A stretch of DNA of 64,000 bases from assembly GCF_003986935.1 (NCBI RefSeq), contig NZ_RJZE01000020.1, positions 96,626 through 160,625 of the forward strand, in the 5' to 3' direction. A program made the position numbers and the translations under genes. Under the pieces are notes generated by a model. The model had not been told where the DNA came from. It ran no database searches and saw only the letters and a list, made by a program, of their open reading frames with translations. This document shows positions 34,942 through 45,547 of this stretch, piece after piece. The DNA is from Paraburkholderia kururiensis JCM 10599 = LMG 19447. GTDB taxonomy: Bacteria; Pseudomonadota; Gammaproteobacteria; Burkholderiales; Burkholderiaceae. Position 1 is the stretch's first letter; each line of letters opens with the position of its first letter.

Positions 34942-35313
34942 TCAGGGTTGTTTCGGTTTCTTCATCAGGAAGTCCATGTAGGTCGAGGACTCCGGAAAGA
35001 GCTCTTTCTCGGCCTCGAACTCCTGCATGGCCTGCGTGTCGTTACCGACGTTCGCGTACAGCATGCCCAGTTGCGCGTGAAAGCCCGGCGGCGGCGTGTG
35101 GCCCTGGCCGCGAATTTCCTGCAATGACTTCTCGAGCGAATCGATCTGCGCCTGCGGTGCCTTGTCGCCCTTCAGGTAGTCGTAGACCGCGGGCTGATAG
35201 CCGTTCCATTGGTAGAGCGGCGGCGGACCGTTCGCGACGCATCCTGTGAGGAGCATCGCAGCAGCAGCCGTGGCCGGCAGGCAGATTCCCCGTATCGTGC
35301 CGATGTACTTCAT
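34942..35313 (-). CDS. DUF4810 family lipoprotein
   Basis: A 123-residue lipoprotein with signal peptide and lipobox LTGC (Cys25), then the DUF4810 signature YQWNGYQPAVYDYLKG and a helical C-terminal part with a tetratricopeptide-like pattern (HAQLGMLYANVGNDTQAMQEFEAEKELFPES). Middle gene of the CsgG-DUF4810-DUF799 set. Confidence 0.85.
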   Translation of the reverse strand: MKYIGTIRGICLPATAAAAMLLTGCVANGPPPLYQWNGYQPAVYDYLKGDKAPQAQIDSLEKSLQEIRGQGHTPPPGFHAQLGMLYANVGNDTQAMQEFEAEKELFPESSTYMDFLMKKPKQP

Positions 35314-35416
35314 TGGTAACCCCGTCTTCGTGGTTGTTGTCAGTGATTGATTCTTCCGGGACGCACCGAGGTGCGCCCACGGCGCGCCGAATCGCGCCCA
35401 ACTGCTCTTACTGCCC

Positions 35417-36103
35417 TTACTGCGCCGCCTTCAACGCGCCCGCATCCACCTGCTCTGCGAGATGATTGACGGCTTCCTGGATGGCAAGCTCAAGCACCTT
35501 GCCGTTGAGCGTGGAGTCGTAGCTCGCGGTGCCGCCGAAGCCGATCACCTCGCGGTTCGACAGGCTGAATTCGCCCGCGCCCTGGCTCGACGCGACGACT
35601 TCGGACGTCGTGGTGTTCACCACGTTGAGGCTCACCTTCGCGTACGCCACCTGGTTCTTGCCGCGGCCCAGAATGCCGAAGAATTCGTGGTCACCCACTT
35701 CCTTGCGGCCGAACTCGGTCACGTCGCCGGTGATCACGTAGTTGGCGCCCTTGATGGCCTGCCCCTTCTTCATGAAGCCGGCTTCCTGGCGGATCTCCTC
35801 GAGGTTGTCGCGATCGAGCACGTTGAAGCGCCCGCTCTGCTGCAGCGACGTGATGAGGATGGTCTTGGCCTGGCCGCCCAGACGGTCGATGCCGTCGGAG
35901 AAGATGCCGCGCATGTAGCTCGAACGGTTATCGAACTTGCCGACGGCGATGCCCACGGGCTTGCCGGTGGCGGGCCGCTGCGCACTCGTGACGGGCGGCA
36001 CGGGCAGTGTGCGCGACGACTCGGTGGCACATCCGCCCAGCGCCACGGCTGCGACAGCAGCAGCGGCGGCAAGCGTGATCCCGCAGGTTTTGAAGAGCTT
36101 CAT
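35417..36103 (-). CDS. CsgG/HfaB family outer-membrane lipoprotein
   Basis: A 228-residue lipoprotein with signal peptide and lipobox ALGGC, followed by a CsgG-type domain (VGKFDNRSSYMRGIFSDGIDRLGGQAKTILITSL, GRFNVLDRDNLEEIRQE). CsgG proteins form outer-membrane secretion pores for curli; no curli genes are nearby, so the role here is open. ATG at 36103 is chosen because GAGGAAG lies 5 bases upstream and the signal peptide starts there. It is the first gene of the lipoprotein trio. Confidence 0.85.
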   Translation of the reverse strand: MKLFKTCGITLAAAAAVAAVALGGCATESSRTLPVPPVTSAQRPATGKPVGIAVGKFDNRSSYMRGIFSDGIDRLGGQAKTILITSLQQSGRFNVLDRDNLEEIRQEAGFMKKGQAIKGANYVITGDVTEFGRKEVGDHEFFGILGRGKNQVAYAKVSLNVVNTTTSEVVASSQGAGEFSLSNREVIGFGGTASYDSTLNGKVLELAIQEAVNHLAEQVDAGALKAAQ

Positions 36104-36543
36104 TATTTCTTCCTCGATGGTCACGAAAACAGCAATGGTCAACACGCGACGCGCGACACCACGGCCGTGCGAAAGCACGCCGGCAAACGCGGACGCGTGA
36201 AAGAACTAGAGCGCCTGGAAAGGCAGGGAAACGTTGGGGACGCGGTAGCGGCGGTGCGCCGGCCGCGAGGCATGCAGCGCGCGCGACGACGCGCGGCCCG
36301 CTGCGGTCTTATGGTGATCTGCTCGATCTGCTTGATCTAACCGGACGGCGATCGTTTTTTCAACGACCGTGACCGTCATTCCCCGAAGCCCGGTGGGCTT
36401 GAACCCGTTGGTGCGGTGGTTCATTTTTATAGTAGAAGCCTGTTTGTAACAGGTTGTAATCTACCGAAATTTGCAATTAGCTGCGACCAAACTTCGCAAG
36501 AAATGCATAAATACGACAAATTATGCAATGCGCATCACAGGCA
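36104..36543. other. Intergenic region upstream of csgG-like gene
   Basis: 440 bases with no plausible gene. The part next to 36430-36540 is AT-rich and contains the dyad CCTGTT-N3-AACAGG at 36440-36454, the likely promoter/operator zone for the lipoprotein operon. The direct repeat GCATCACAG at 36532-36549 crosses into the end of the next LysR gene. Confidence 0.45.
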
Positions 36544-37434
36544 TCACAGGCCGAGCCCGCGGGCAAACCGCTGCCGCAGAAACTGGGTGAAGGCGCGAAT
36601 CGTGACGGCGCCCTCGCGGTGCTGCGGGTACACCGCGTAAAGCGCAAGCGGAGGCGCGACGAAGCTGTCGAGCACTTCGATCAGTTTCCCGCTGCCCAGC
36701 GACCCCGCCACGATGAACTCGGGCAGCAGCGCAATGCCGAGCCCCGCCACCGCTGCATCGCGAATCACCTCGCCGTTGTTGGCGCGCAGCGGCCCGTGCA
36801 CCTCGAAGGTCTGCCGCGCGCCATCCACGACGAAATCCCACCCCGAGCGTCCCTCCTGCCCATACAGCAGACAGCTATGGCGCGCGAGGTCCGCAGGTTC
36901 AGCCGGTAGCCGGTGCCCCGCCGCATAGCCGGGGCTGCTGCACGCCACCATCCTGATCTCCGCGAGCTTCTGCGCAATCAGCGTGGAGTCGGCCAGGGTG
37001 CCGATGCGCAGCGCCATGTCGAAGCCCTCGCCCACCACGTCCACTACGCGGTCGCTCAGGTCCATGTCCACGCGCACGTCCGGGTTCGCGCGCATGAAGT
37101 CGGCGATGAGCGGCGAAAGATGGACGGTGCCGAACGACATCGGCGCGCTGATGCGCAGGAGCCCACGCGGATCGGCACGACGCGACGACATGGCCTGCTC
37201 GGCGTCGGCCACGTCCGCGAGGATGCGCTTGGCGCGCTGGTAGAAGTCGTTGCCCAGGTCCGTCACCGCGAGCTTGCGCGTGTTGCGCACGAGCAACCGC
37301 ACGCCCAGACTCGCTTCGAGCGCCATCACGCGCCGGCTCACGAACTGCTTGGAGAGTTGCAGCCGGTTGGCGGCGGCCGTGAAGTTACGCGCCTCCACGG
37401 TCGCCACGAAGATTCGCAGGTCATCCAGTTGCAT
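36544..37434 (-). CDS. LysR-type regulator divergent from pirin
   Basis: A 296-residue LysR-family regulator with the N-terminal helix-turn-helix (LDDLRIFVATVEARNFTAAANRLQLSKQFVSRRV) and an effector-binding domain. Its start at ATG 37434 aligns with the family; an ATG at 37512 would add 26 residues and has no ribosome site. It is divergent from the pirin gene across 182 bases and probably controls it, an arrangement frequent in Burkholderia. Confidence 0.9.
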   Translation of the reverse strand: MQLDDLRIFVATVEARNFTAAANRLQLSKQFVSRRVMALEASLGVRLLVRNTRKLAVTDLGNDFYQRAKRILADVADAEQAMSSRRADPRGLLRISAPMSFGTVHLSPLIADFMRANPDVRVDMDLSDRVVDVVGEGFDMALRIGTLADSTLIAQKLAEIRMVACSSPGYAAGHRLPAEPADLARHSCLLYGQEGRSGWDFVVDGARQTFEVHGPLRANNGEVIRDAAVAGLGIALLPEFIVAGSLGSGKLIEVLDSFVAPPLALYAVYPQHREGAVTIRAFTQFLRQRFARGLGL

Positions 37435-37616
37435 GGTGCCGTCCGGTTCGGTGTCGAGAAGGCTGGCTGCGCGGCGCGCCGCTTTGTCCACCACAACGCG
37501 ACAGTGATTCACATTTGATGGCGATTATATCTACATGGATTGACCTACACTGCCTTCACTGCTTCCGACAACGACGTCGTCGCTGCCGGCCCAGAAACAG
37601 ATCACCGGAGAACGTC

Positions 37617-38342
37617 ATGCTTGAAATCAGACATGCCAGCGAACGCGGTCGCGCCGAACACGGCTGGCTCAGCTCGCGCCACACGTTTTCGTTCGCCAAC
37701 TACTACGACCCGAAGCAAATGGGCTTTTCGGACCTGCTCGTGATCAACGACGACCGCGTCATGCCGGGCCGCGGCTTCGGCAAGCATCCGCACCGCGACG
37801 TGGAAATCTTCTCGTACGTGCTGGAAGGCGCGCTCGAACACAAGGACACGATGGGCAACGGCTCCGTGATCGTGCCCGGCGACATCCAGTTGATGAGCGC
37901 CGGCACGGGCGTGGCGCACAGCGAGTACAACCCGTCGGCTACGGACCGCGTGCACTTCCTGCAGATCTGGATCGCCACGCAGAAGAACGGTGAAACGCCG
38001 CGCTACCAGCAGCGCATGTTCACGCCCGAAGAGAAGCGCGGCACGCTGCGCCTCGTGATCTCGCCGGAAGCGAGCGGCGAGTCGCTGCAAATCCGTCAGG
38101 ACACGCGCGTCTATGCCGGTCTCTTCGACGGCGACGAACGCGCGGAACTGGAGCTTGCCGCTGAGCGCTACGCCTACGTGCACGTTGCACGCGGCAGCAT
38201 CGAGGTGAACGGTGTGACGCTGGGCGAAGGAGATGGCGTGCGCATCCGCGACGAACGCAAGCTCACGTTCAGCGGCGGCAAGGACGCCGAGATTCTCGTG
38301 TTCGACCTGCGCAACATCGAGGTCTCGGACTTCTGGGGCTGA
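37617..38342 (+). CDS. Pirin family protein (YhaK/quercetinase-like)
   Basis: A 241-residue bicupin. The N-terminal cupin has the metal ligands in GFGKHPHRDVEIFSY and GVAHSEYN (three His and one Glu), matching pirins with quercetin dioxygenase-like activity; the second cupin lacks a full ligand set. ATG at 37617 has GGAG at 6 bases, while the longer frame to 37515 is a poor leader. It is followed by a strong terminator and divergent from the LysR gene. Confidence 0.9.
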   Translation: MLEIRHASERGRAEHGWLSSRHTFSFANYYDPKQMGFSDLLVINDDRVMPGRGFGKHPHRDVEIFSYVLEGALEHKDTMGNGSVIVPGDIQLMSAGTGVAHSEYNPSATDRVHFLQIWIATQKNGETPRYQQRMFTPEEKRGTLRLVISPEASGESLQIRQDTRVYAGLFDGDERAELELAAERYAYVHVARGSIEVNGVTLGEGDGVRIRDERKLTFSGGKDAEILVFDLRNIEVSDFWG

Positions 38343-38364
38343 TGCGCCCGTAGGTAAGTAAATG

Positions 38365-38401
38365 AGCGATGGCGCGGTACGCAACGTACCGCGCCATCGC
38401 T
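38365..38401. terminator. Terminator hairpin between pirin and binding-protein genes
   Basis: A perfect 17-base inverted repeat (AGCGATGGCGCGGTACG with its complement) around a three-base loop, between convergent genes. The T tract is short on both strands. Confidence 0.75.
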
Positions 38402-38497
38402 TTGTCGTTTAGCGGGGCCGGCCGAGGACCGCAACCAGCGCCCGGCCCGGCAGTGCGCTTCGCCGGCTTATCCGCTTTGTTCGCGCTTTGTCCGCGC

Positions 38498-39289
38498 TTA
38501 TTTCACCGACACGTCGATGTCGCCGAAGTACTTGCGGGCCAGCGTCTTCACGGTGCCCTCGGCCTGCACTTTGGCGATGGCCGCGTCGAGTTGCTTCTTC
38601 AGCGCCGCGTCGCCCTTGCGGATGCCGAACGCGATGCCGCTGCCCAGAATCTTGTCGTCGCGCACGGGCTGGCCGACAAACGCGAAGTCCTTGCCGTCCG
38701 GACGCGAGAGGAAGCCCGTTTGCCCCGCCGGCGCGAGCACGAGCGTCGCGTCGAGGCGCCCTGCCTGAAGATCCGCATACACCTGGTTCTGGTCCTGGTA
38801 CGGCACCACCGTCACGCCCGCGTTCTCCCAATGAGCCTTCGCGTAGCTCTCCTGGATCGATGCCTGCAACACGCCCACGCGCTTGCCTTTCAGCGATTCA
38901 GCCGTGGGCAGCAGGGCGCTGTCGCGGCGCGCGATCAGTTGCGTCGGCACGCGGTAGATCACGGTGGTGAAGTCGATGGCTTCGCGGCGCTTTTCCGTGG
39001 CATTCATGGCCGAGTTGATCGCGTCGAACTTGCGGCCCTGCAACGCGGGAATCAGGCCGTCGAACGAGGTTTCCACCCATTTGCAGGTCAGATGCGCCGC
39101 GCCGCACACCGCGTTGCCGATGTCGATGTCGAAGCCTTGCAGTTCGCCGTTAGGCCCCTTCGATTCGAACGGCGGGTACTGCGCTTCCAGGCCGAAGCGC
39201 AACACCGAATCCGCAGCGAACGCGCTGACTGAGGCAGATGCCGAGGCGAACGCGCATGCAAGCACGAGCAGTTTTCCGAGCAACTTCAT
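38498..39289 (-). CDS. Amino-acid ABC transporter substrate-binding protein
   Basis: A 263-residue periplasmic protein of the HisJ/ArtJ family with a signal peptide (cleavage near SAFAADS) and conserved ligand-binding blocks YPPFESKGPNGELQGFDIDIGNA, DGLIPALQGRKFDAI and the hinge region GKRVGVLQASIQESYA. The ligand is probably a basic amino acid, but that is inference. No permease or ATPase gene is adjacent, so it is an orphan binding protein or works with a distant transporter. ATG at 39289 gives a normal signal peptide. Confidence 0.88.
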   Translation of the reverse strand: MKLLGKLLVLACAFASASASVSAFAADSVLRFGLEAQYPPFESKGPNGELQGFDIDIGNAVCGAAHLTCKWVETSFDGLIPALQGRKFDAINSAMNATEKRREAIDFTTVIYRVPTQLIARRDSALLPTAESLKGKRVGVLQASIQESYAKAHWENAGVTVVPYQDQNQVYADLQAGRLDATLVLAPAGQTGFLSRPDGKDFAFVGQPVRDDKILGSGIAFGIRKGDAALKKQLDAAIAKVQAEGTVKTLARKYFGDIDVSVK

Positions 39290-39436
39290 GGATGATCCCC
39301 TTTCGTCTGTTTCGTCTGTGATGTGACGCCGCTTGTGGACGTCCATAAGCGATGCGCGGAAGTGTCCGCGCCGCCCTGTTTTCCAACCTCGTGCTTCCAA
39401 ACTCGTGGTTGCCGGCGTTCATGCCGACCTGCCCGA

Positions 39437-40294
39437 TCATGCGGTGGGTGCCACTTCCGCAGGCGTCGCAATGCGCCGGTGTTCGAGCACCGGCAGGCGC
39501 GCGCGCACGGCGTTAAGCGTCTCGGCGCTCAGCGTGGCAAGCGCCACGCCGGGCCCATCCGCGTGGCACGCCAGCACCTCGCCCCAGGGCCCGACGATCA
39601 TACTGTGACCAAAAGTTCGCCAGCCATTGGGATGGGTCCCGCACTGGCCCGACGCGAGCACATACGCCTCGTTCTCCACGGCACGCGCTCGCAGCAGCAA
39701 TTCCCAATGCGCGAGGCCGGTGGTGTGCGTGAACGCCGCAGGCACAGCGATGATGTCCGCAGCCGGCTTCGCACGAAAGAGTTCGGGAAAGCGCAGGTCG
39801 TAGCACACGGACATGCGTAGCATCCCGAACGGACCTTGCGCGGTGCCGATCGCGTCGCCGCCCACCATCGTGTCGCCCTCGGCGTGCTGTTCCGCGCCCT
39901 GGTTGAAGCTGAAGAGGTGAATCTTGTCGTAGCGCGCCGTGCAGGCGCCCGCCGGGTCGAACAGCAGCGACGTGTTGTACGCGTGCGTGTCGCGTTGCTC
40001 GCCGCTCGCGGGACGAATCGGCACAGTGCCGCCGATGAGCCACGTCTGCGTGTCGCGCGCAAGATCGGCGAGCGCGCGTTGAATCGGCCCGTCGCCGAAT
40101 GTTTCGGCCAGCTTCACACGCTCGTCTTCGCCCACGCCGATCCAGCAGAAGTATTCGGGCAGGCAGACCAGCGTGGCGCCGCGGCGCGCCGCCTCTTCCA
40201 CCCAGCGGCGTGCCTCGGCCAGGTTGTGTGCCACATCGGCCGTGCTGCTCATCTGCACGACCGCTGCCGTCGTTGTGCCTTGCATGGCGCTCAT
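39437..40294 (-). CDS. Carbon-nitrogen hydrolase, omega-amidase-like (nitrilase superfamily)
   Basis: A 285-residue hydrolase with the intact nitrilase triad: Glu in VCLPEYFCW, Lys in ARYDKIHLF and Cys in SVCYDLRFPELF. The sequence is of the Nit2/YafV kind, which hydrolyses the alpha-keto acid amides made by transamination. ATG at 40294 has GAGGGAG at 6 bases. It begins 11 bases after the aminotransferase stop, and the two enzymes form a transaminase/omega-amidase pair that would salvage glutamine- or methionine-derived keto acids. Confidence 0.86.
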   Translation of the reverse strand: MSAMQGTTTAAVVQMSSTADVAHNLAEARRWVEEAARRGATLVCLPEYFCWIGVGEDERVKLAETFGDGPIQRALADLARDTQTWLIGGTVPIRPASGEQRDTHAYNTSLLFDPAGACTARYDKIHLFSFNQGAEQHAEGDTMVGGDAIGTAQGPFGMLRMSVCYDLRFPELFRAKPAADIIAVPAAFTHTTGLAHWELLLRARAVENEAYVLASGQCGTHPNGWRTFGHSMIVGPWGEVLACHADGPGVALATLSAETLNAVRARLPVLEHRRIATPAEVAPTA

Positions 40295-40305
40295 GCCGCG
40301 CTCCC

Positions 40306-41460
40306 TCAGATTTCGCACAGCCGCCGCGCGCCTTCCAGCAGCGTGGCGTCGTCTTTCGAAAAGCTCAGGCGGATCAGGCCGGAGTCCGTGCCATCGGTGT
40401 AGAACGCCGACAGCGGAATAGTGGCCACGCGGGCATCGCGAATCAGGCGCAGCACGAAGTCGCTGTCGCGCTCGTCGGAGAAGTGGCGAAAGCGCGCGAG
40501 CATGAAGAAGCTGCCTTCGCTCGGCAGCAATTCGAAGCGCGATCCGGCCAGCGCGTGCGCCAGCAGATCGCGCTTGCGTTGATAGAACGCGGCGAGGTCG
40601 AGGTAGCTCGCCGGGTCGGCAAGCGCCTCGACGAACGCGTACTGCATCGGCGTGTCCGCGGAGAACACCATGAACTGGTGCACTTTGCGGATCTCGTCCA
40701 TCAACGCCGCAGGCGCGAGGCAATAGCCCACGCGCCAGCCCGTGACGTGATACGACTTGCCGAACGACGACACGATCACGCTGCGTTCGGCGAGTTCGCG
40801 GTGGCGCGCCATGCTGTGGTGGCGAGCGCCGTCGAAGATCACGTGCTCGTAGACCTCGTCCGCGAGCACCACGATGCCCGTATTACGCGTAACGGCCTTG
40901 AGCCGCTCGATGTCGGCGTCGCTGAATACCGTGGCCGTGGGGTTGTGCGGCGTATTCACGATAATCATGCGCGTCTTCGGCGTGATCTTCGCGGCCACTT
41001 CGTCCCAGTTGACGCGGAAGTGGTCGGTGGAAAGCTTGATGGCGACGGGCGTGGCGCCCTGCAGCCGCACGATGGGCGCGTAGCTGTCGAACGAGGGTTC
41101 GAAGTAGATCACCTCGTCGCCCGGATGCACGAGCGCGCTGATGGCCGAATACAGGCCCTCGCTTGCGCTCGCGATCACCGTGACCTCGGTAGCCGGGTCG
41201 TAGCGCGTGCCGTAAAGCTGCTCGACCTTTTCTGCGAGCGCGTCGCGCAGCGCGCGCACGCCTGCCATCGGCGCGTACTGGTTGTGGCCCTCGCGCATGG
41301 CGCGCGTCACGCCGTCAACCAGCCTTGCATCCGGATCGAAATTGGGTGCGCCCTGCGAGAGGTTCAGCGCGTCGTGTTGCGCGGCGAGCTGGCCAATCAC
41401 CGTGAAGATCGTGGTACCGACGTCGGGCAGTTTCGAGCGAATCTGCAAGGCGCTCTGCAT
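40306..41460 (-). CDS. PLP-dependent aminotransferase (methionine/glutamine-type, YbdL-like)
   Basis: A 384-residue class I/II aminotransferase with the PLP lysine in SSFGKSYHVTGWRVGY, the NPHNPTA motif and ADEVYEHV. It resembles YbdL-type methionine aminotransferases, which use glutamine-family amino groups; the following gene is an omega-amidase, supporting a methionine-salvage or glutamine transaminase role. The product of transamination would be passed to the omega-amidase. The start at 41460 begins with the family sequence MQSALQIRSKLP. Confidence 0.9.
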   Translation of the reverse strand: MQSALQIRSKLPDVGTTIFTVIGQLAAQHDALNLSQGAPNFDPDARLVDGVTRAMREGHNQYAPMAGVRALRDALAEKVEQLYGTRYDPATEVTVIASASEGLYSAISALVHPGDEVIYFEPSFDSYAPIVRLQGATPVAIKLSTDHFRVNWDEVAAKITPKTRMIIVNTPHNPTATVFSDADIERLKAVTRNTGIVVLADEVYEHVIFDGARHHSMARHRELAERSVIVSSFGKSYHVTGWRVGYCLAPAALMDEIRKVHQFMVFSADTPMQYAFVEALADPASYLDLAAFYQRKRDLLAHALAGSRFELLPSEGSFFMLARFRHFSDERDSDFVLRLIRDARVATIPLSAFYTDGTDSGLIRLSFSKDDATLLEGARRLCEI

Positions 41461-41630
41461 GGGGCTTTCTCCATCTGACAGGATCTGCGGCCGGCCTGCG
41501 CGGCAGGCGGCGCCTCGATCCGATGGTAGCGATTAAGCCCGATCCACCCTGCGCCCACAATCGAAACTTCGTCATGCGGGCCATGCATTTACATCATGGC
41601 GGCGGCGCTCACAGAGGCGCCGCGTCGCAT

Positions 41631-41825
41631 TCACTGCAACGGCCGCCCTTCGATCTGTTCATACAGAACGTTGCCCTCGTCGTCCTCGAAGCGCTCCACG
41701 TAATTGCGTGCGCCGCACAACGGGCAGCGGAATAGCAGGCCTTGCCCTTCGTTCTTGATGACGACATCGGACAGCTCCCACGGCTGGCCGCAGGACTGGT
41801 TTCGGCAGACAAACTGGCTGGACAT
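41631..41825 (-). CDS. Small zinc-ribbon protein
   Basis: A 64-residue protein with one zinc-ribbon: C8-x4-C13 (CRNQSC) and C34-x2-C37 (CPLC), then FEDDEGNVLYEQ. ATG at 41825 is preceded by AGGAG at 8 bases and is preferred to ATG 41855. Function is unknown; such ribbons occur as small accessory proteins. Confidence 0.6.
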   Translation of the reverse strand: MSSQFVCRNQSCGQPWELSDVVIKNEGQGLLFRCPLCGARNYVERFEDDEGNVLYEQIEGRPLQ

Positions 41826-41933
41826 GCTGGGTTCTCCTGGCGGTAGGGCTGCCAAGACTACCGCATGTGGGCGGACAAGGGAGAAAACGGCGAGGATGGC
41901 CAGCGCAAGCCTGTTTCCTGATGGGAGCAGGCC

Positions 41934-42989
41934 CTAGTGCGCAAAGGCCGGCGTCGGCATGCCGGTCATGCCCTTGAGCGTCTCCGACGGACGCACGCCG
42001 AAGAGCCGCCGGTAGTCCGTTGCGAACTGACTCAGGTGCCAGAAGCCCCACGCTGCGGCCACGTCCTGCACCGAGCAGGCGTCTTGCGCGGCGCGGCCTT
42101 CGCGCGCCGCGTTGCACAGGTCGCGCCGCGCGCCGTTCAAGCGAATGGCGCGCAGATAGGTGACGGGCGCCATGCCGAGCACGTCCTGAAAGCAGTACTG
42201 CAACGTGCGGCGGCTCACGTGCAGCCGTTCGCAGAGTTCCGGCACGCCCACCGGCCGGTCTCGGTGCTCGAGCACGTGGGCGCGCGCCGCTGCCACGATT
42301 GCCTGGCGCCGTTGCGGCGTAGTTGCCGCAAGCGGCTGCGCGTGGTCGGCCGAGCAGAGGTCGAATAGCGCCGCCAGCACCGACGATTGCAGGTTGCTGC
42401 GCGCGAAGCCCGAAAGCGGCACGCCGGCCTGCGCGCCGTCGTCCAGCATCTGGCGCAGCGACGTGCACAGGCGCAGCTTGCGCGCCGCGCCGATGGAGAC
42501 CACCTCGGTGTGCGGCACCTGGTTCGTGAGCCCGAGGTGCTCGACCTCGGCCGCATAGCGCCGCAGCACCTCGCCCTGCACCACCACGCCGAAAAACTCG
42601 TAGCCGGCCGGCGTGACGAGTTCGAACTCGACGCCGCCGGGCCGGAACGCGAGGGCGTCGTCGCCGATCAGTTGGGCGTCGATGCGCCCATTGCCCTCGC
42701 GGCAAAGCGGAATGCCGAACCAGTACGCGTCCGATTGCACCTCGCAGGTCTGGCGCAGCGCGTGGCTCGTCGTTTCGCGAAACACCGTCATGTGGTCGAG
42801 AAACAGCTCGGTGAGCGTGCCCGTGAAGCGGCCCGCGCTCAGCTGATCGTAGATCTGGTCCCAGCCGTGCAGACTGCGCGCCTGCTCGTCCGCATCGTGC
42901 GCGACCGAGTTGCGCAGACACAGATCGTCGTCCGTGGCGGCGCGAGCGGTGGGCGCAGCGGCGTGGGGATACGGGGAATCGGTGTTCAT
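41934..42989 (-). CDS. AraC family regulator, EutR-like
   Basis: A 351-residue regulator. The C-terminal 100 residues form the AraC double helix-turn-helix (VPELCERLHVSRRTLQYCFQDVLGMAPVTYLRAIRLNGARRDL and WGFWHLSQFATDYRRLFGVRPSE). The N-terminal domain is of the ethanolamine-regulator type. It is divergent from the acetaldehyde dehydrogenase and lies beside the eut genes, so a role as activator of ethanolamine catabolism in response to ethanolamine and cobalamin is inferred, by analogy with EutR. Confidence 0.8.
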   Translation of the reverse strand: MNTDSPYPHAAAPTARAATDDDLCLRNSVAHDADEQARSLHGWDQIYDQLSAGRFTGTLTELFLDHMTVFRETTSHALRQTCEVQSDAYWFGIPLCREGNGRIDAQLIGDDALAFRPGGVEFELVTPAGYEFFGVVVQGEVLRRYAAEVEHLGLTNQVPHTEVVSIGAARKLRLCTSLRQMLDDGAQAGVPLSGFARSNLQSSVLAALFDLCSADHAQPLAATTPQRRQAIVAAARAHVLEHRDRPVGVPELCERLHVSRRTLQYCFQDVLGMAPVTYLRAIRLNGARRDLCNAAREGRAAQDACSVQDVAAAWGFWHLSQFATDYRRLFGVRPSETLKGMTGMPTPAFAH

Positions 42990-43095
42990 ACCGGGCCGGC
43001 AAAAGAGGCATTCATGACGACTCCATCACGCAAGTCCCATGCCGATGGGGGTCGCCGCCCTGCGGCAGGGTGTCGCGGCGAGGTTGCTCCATTCG

Positions 43096-43120
43096 TGAAC
43101 AGAACCACGGAATCTGTTCA
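43096..43120. promoter_or_regulatory. Dyad upstream of the acetaldehyde dehydrogenase (candidate activator site)
   Basis: The inverted repeat TGAACAG-N11-CTGTTCA lies 145 bases upstream of the sigma-54 promoter. Two TGAAACAG/CGAAACAG half-sites follow at about 43136-43158. Position and symmetry fit an upstream activating sequence, but the factor is unknown. Confidence 0.4.
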
Positions 43121-43264
43121 GAAATGGCGCGCTACATGAAACAGCACGAAACAGTGAGAGAACAACGAGACAACAACGTCATGCCATGCCGCAAAGCAGT
43201 CTCGGCCCGCGCATGCATCGCCGCAGTGCGCCGCGCACCGCGATGCATCATGCCGCCTCTGCAT

Positions 43265-43280
43265 TGGCACGCTTCTGGCG
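43265..43280 (+). promoter_or_regulatory. Sigma-54 promoter of the acetaldehyde dehydrogenase gene
   Basis: TGGCAC-N5-TGGCG with the invariant GG and GC exactly ten bases apart, matching the TGGCAC-N5-TTGC sigma-54 consensus with one mismatch. It lies 78 bases before the ATG, so transcription would start near 43292. The other part of 42990-43357 holds the divergent regulator promoter and the activator-site dyad. Confidence 0.6.
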
Positions 43281-43357
43281 TAACGAGCGCCCGGCAGGCG
43301 CGCCGCAGCGCCGGACCAACAATGCAGACCCATGCAGACACATGTGAGGAGCGACTG

Positions 43358-44878
<1,521 letters not shown>

Positions 44879-45096
44879 GCGGTGGCTTGATGCGTTGGTG
44901 AAAGACGGGCGGCGGGCGGAAGAAACGCACGCCGCCCCCACGTTTTCTTCTACAGGGGGGCTCGCATGAGTATGCGCAACTGCGCAGCTTTCCGCGCGGC
45001 GGCATCGGCACGCCGGCGCACCGCACGCAGCTATCCGCGTGGGCGTTCGCGCGCTGGCGGCGCGGTCGTCGCGCACCACCATCACGGAGCAACACG

Positions 45097-45489
45097 ATGT
45101 CTGTTGAAGACGTCTCTCGCGTAATTGCCACGCCGGCCGCCGTAGCGCTGATCGACAAGCTCAAGGCCGAGCACGGCAACGTGATCTTCCATCAGTCGGG
45201 CGGATGCTGCGACGGCAGCGCGCCGATGTGCTTTCCCGCCGCCGAATTTCGCGTGGGCGCATCCGACGTGAAGCTCGGCGCCATTGCGGGCGTGCCGTTC
45301 TACATGAGCGAATCGCAGTTCGAATACTGGCAGCACACGCAATTGATCATCGACGTGGTGCCGGGCAATGGCGGCATGTTCTCGCTCGAACGTCCCACGG
45401 GCCTGCGCTTTCTCACGCGCTCGCGGCTCTTCGACGACGCCGAAAACGACTGGCTCGCCGCGCATCCCGTGGAGCGGGCCGACGCGTAG
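45097..45489 (+). CDS. DUF779 domain protein, partner of the acetaldehyde dehydrogenase
   Basis: A 130-residue protein of the DUF779 family with the cysteine-rich motif QSGGCCDGSAPMC and the segment GVPFYMSESQFEYWQHTQLIIDVVPGNGGMFSLE. GGAG lies 8 bases before the ATG. It is typically encoded after ExaC-type dehydrogenases; function is unknown. Convergent with eutC. Confidence 0.85.
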   Translation: MSVEDVSRVIATPAAVALIDKLKAEHGNVIFHQSGGCCDGSAPMCFPAAEFRVGASDVKLGAIAGVPFYMSESQFEYWQHTQLIIDVVPGNGGMFSLERPTGLRFLTRSRLFDDAENDWLAAHPVERADA

Positions 45490-45547
45490 GGCTTAAGCAG
45501 CAGTGTCCGCCGTTTCAAGCGCTACGCGTCGCAAGCCAGTCAGTTGC

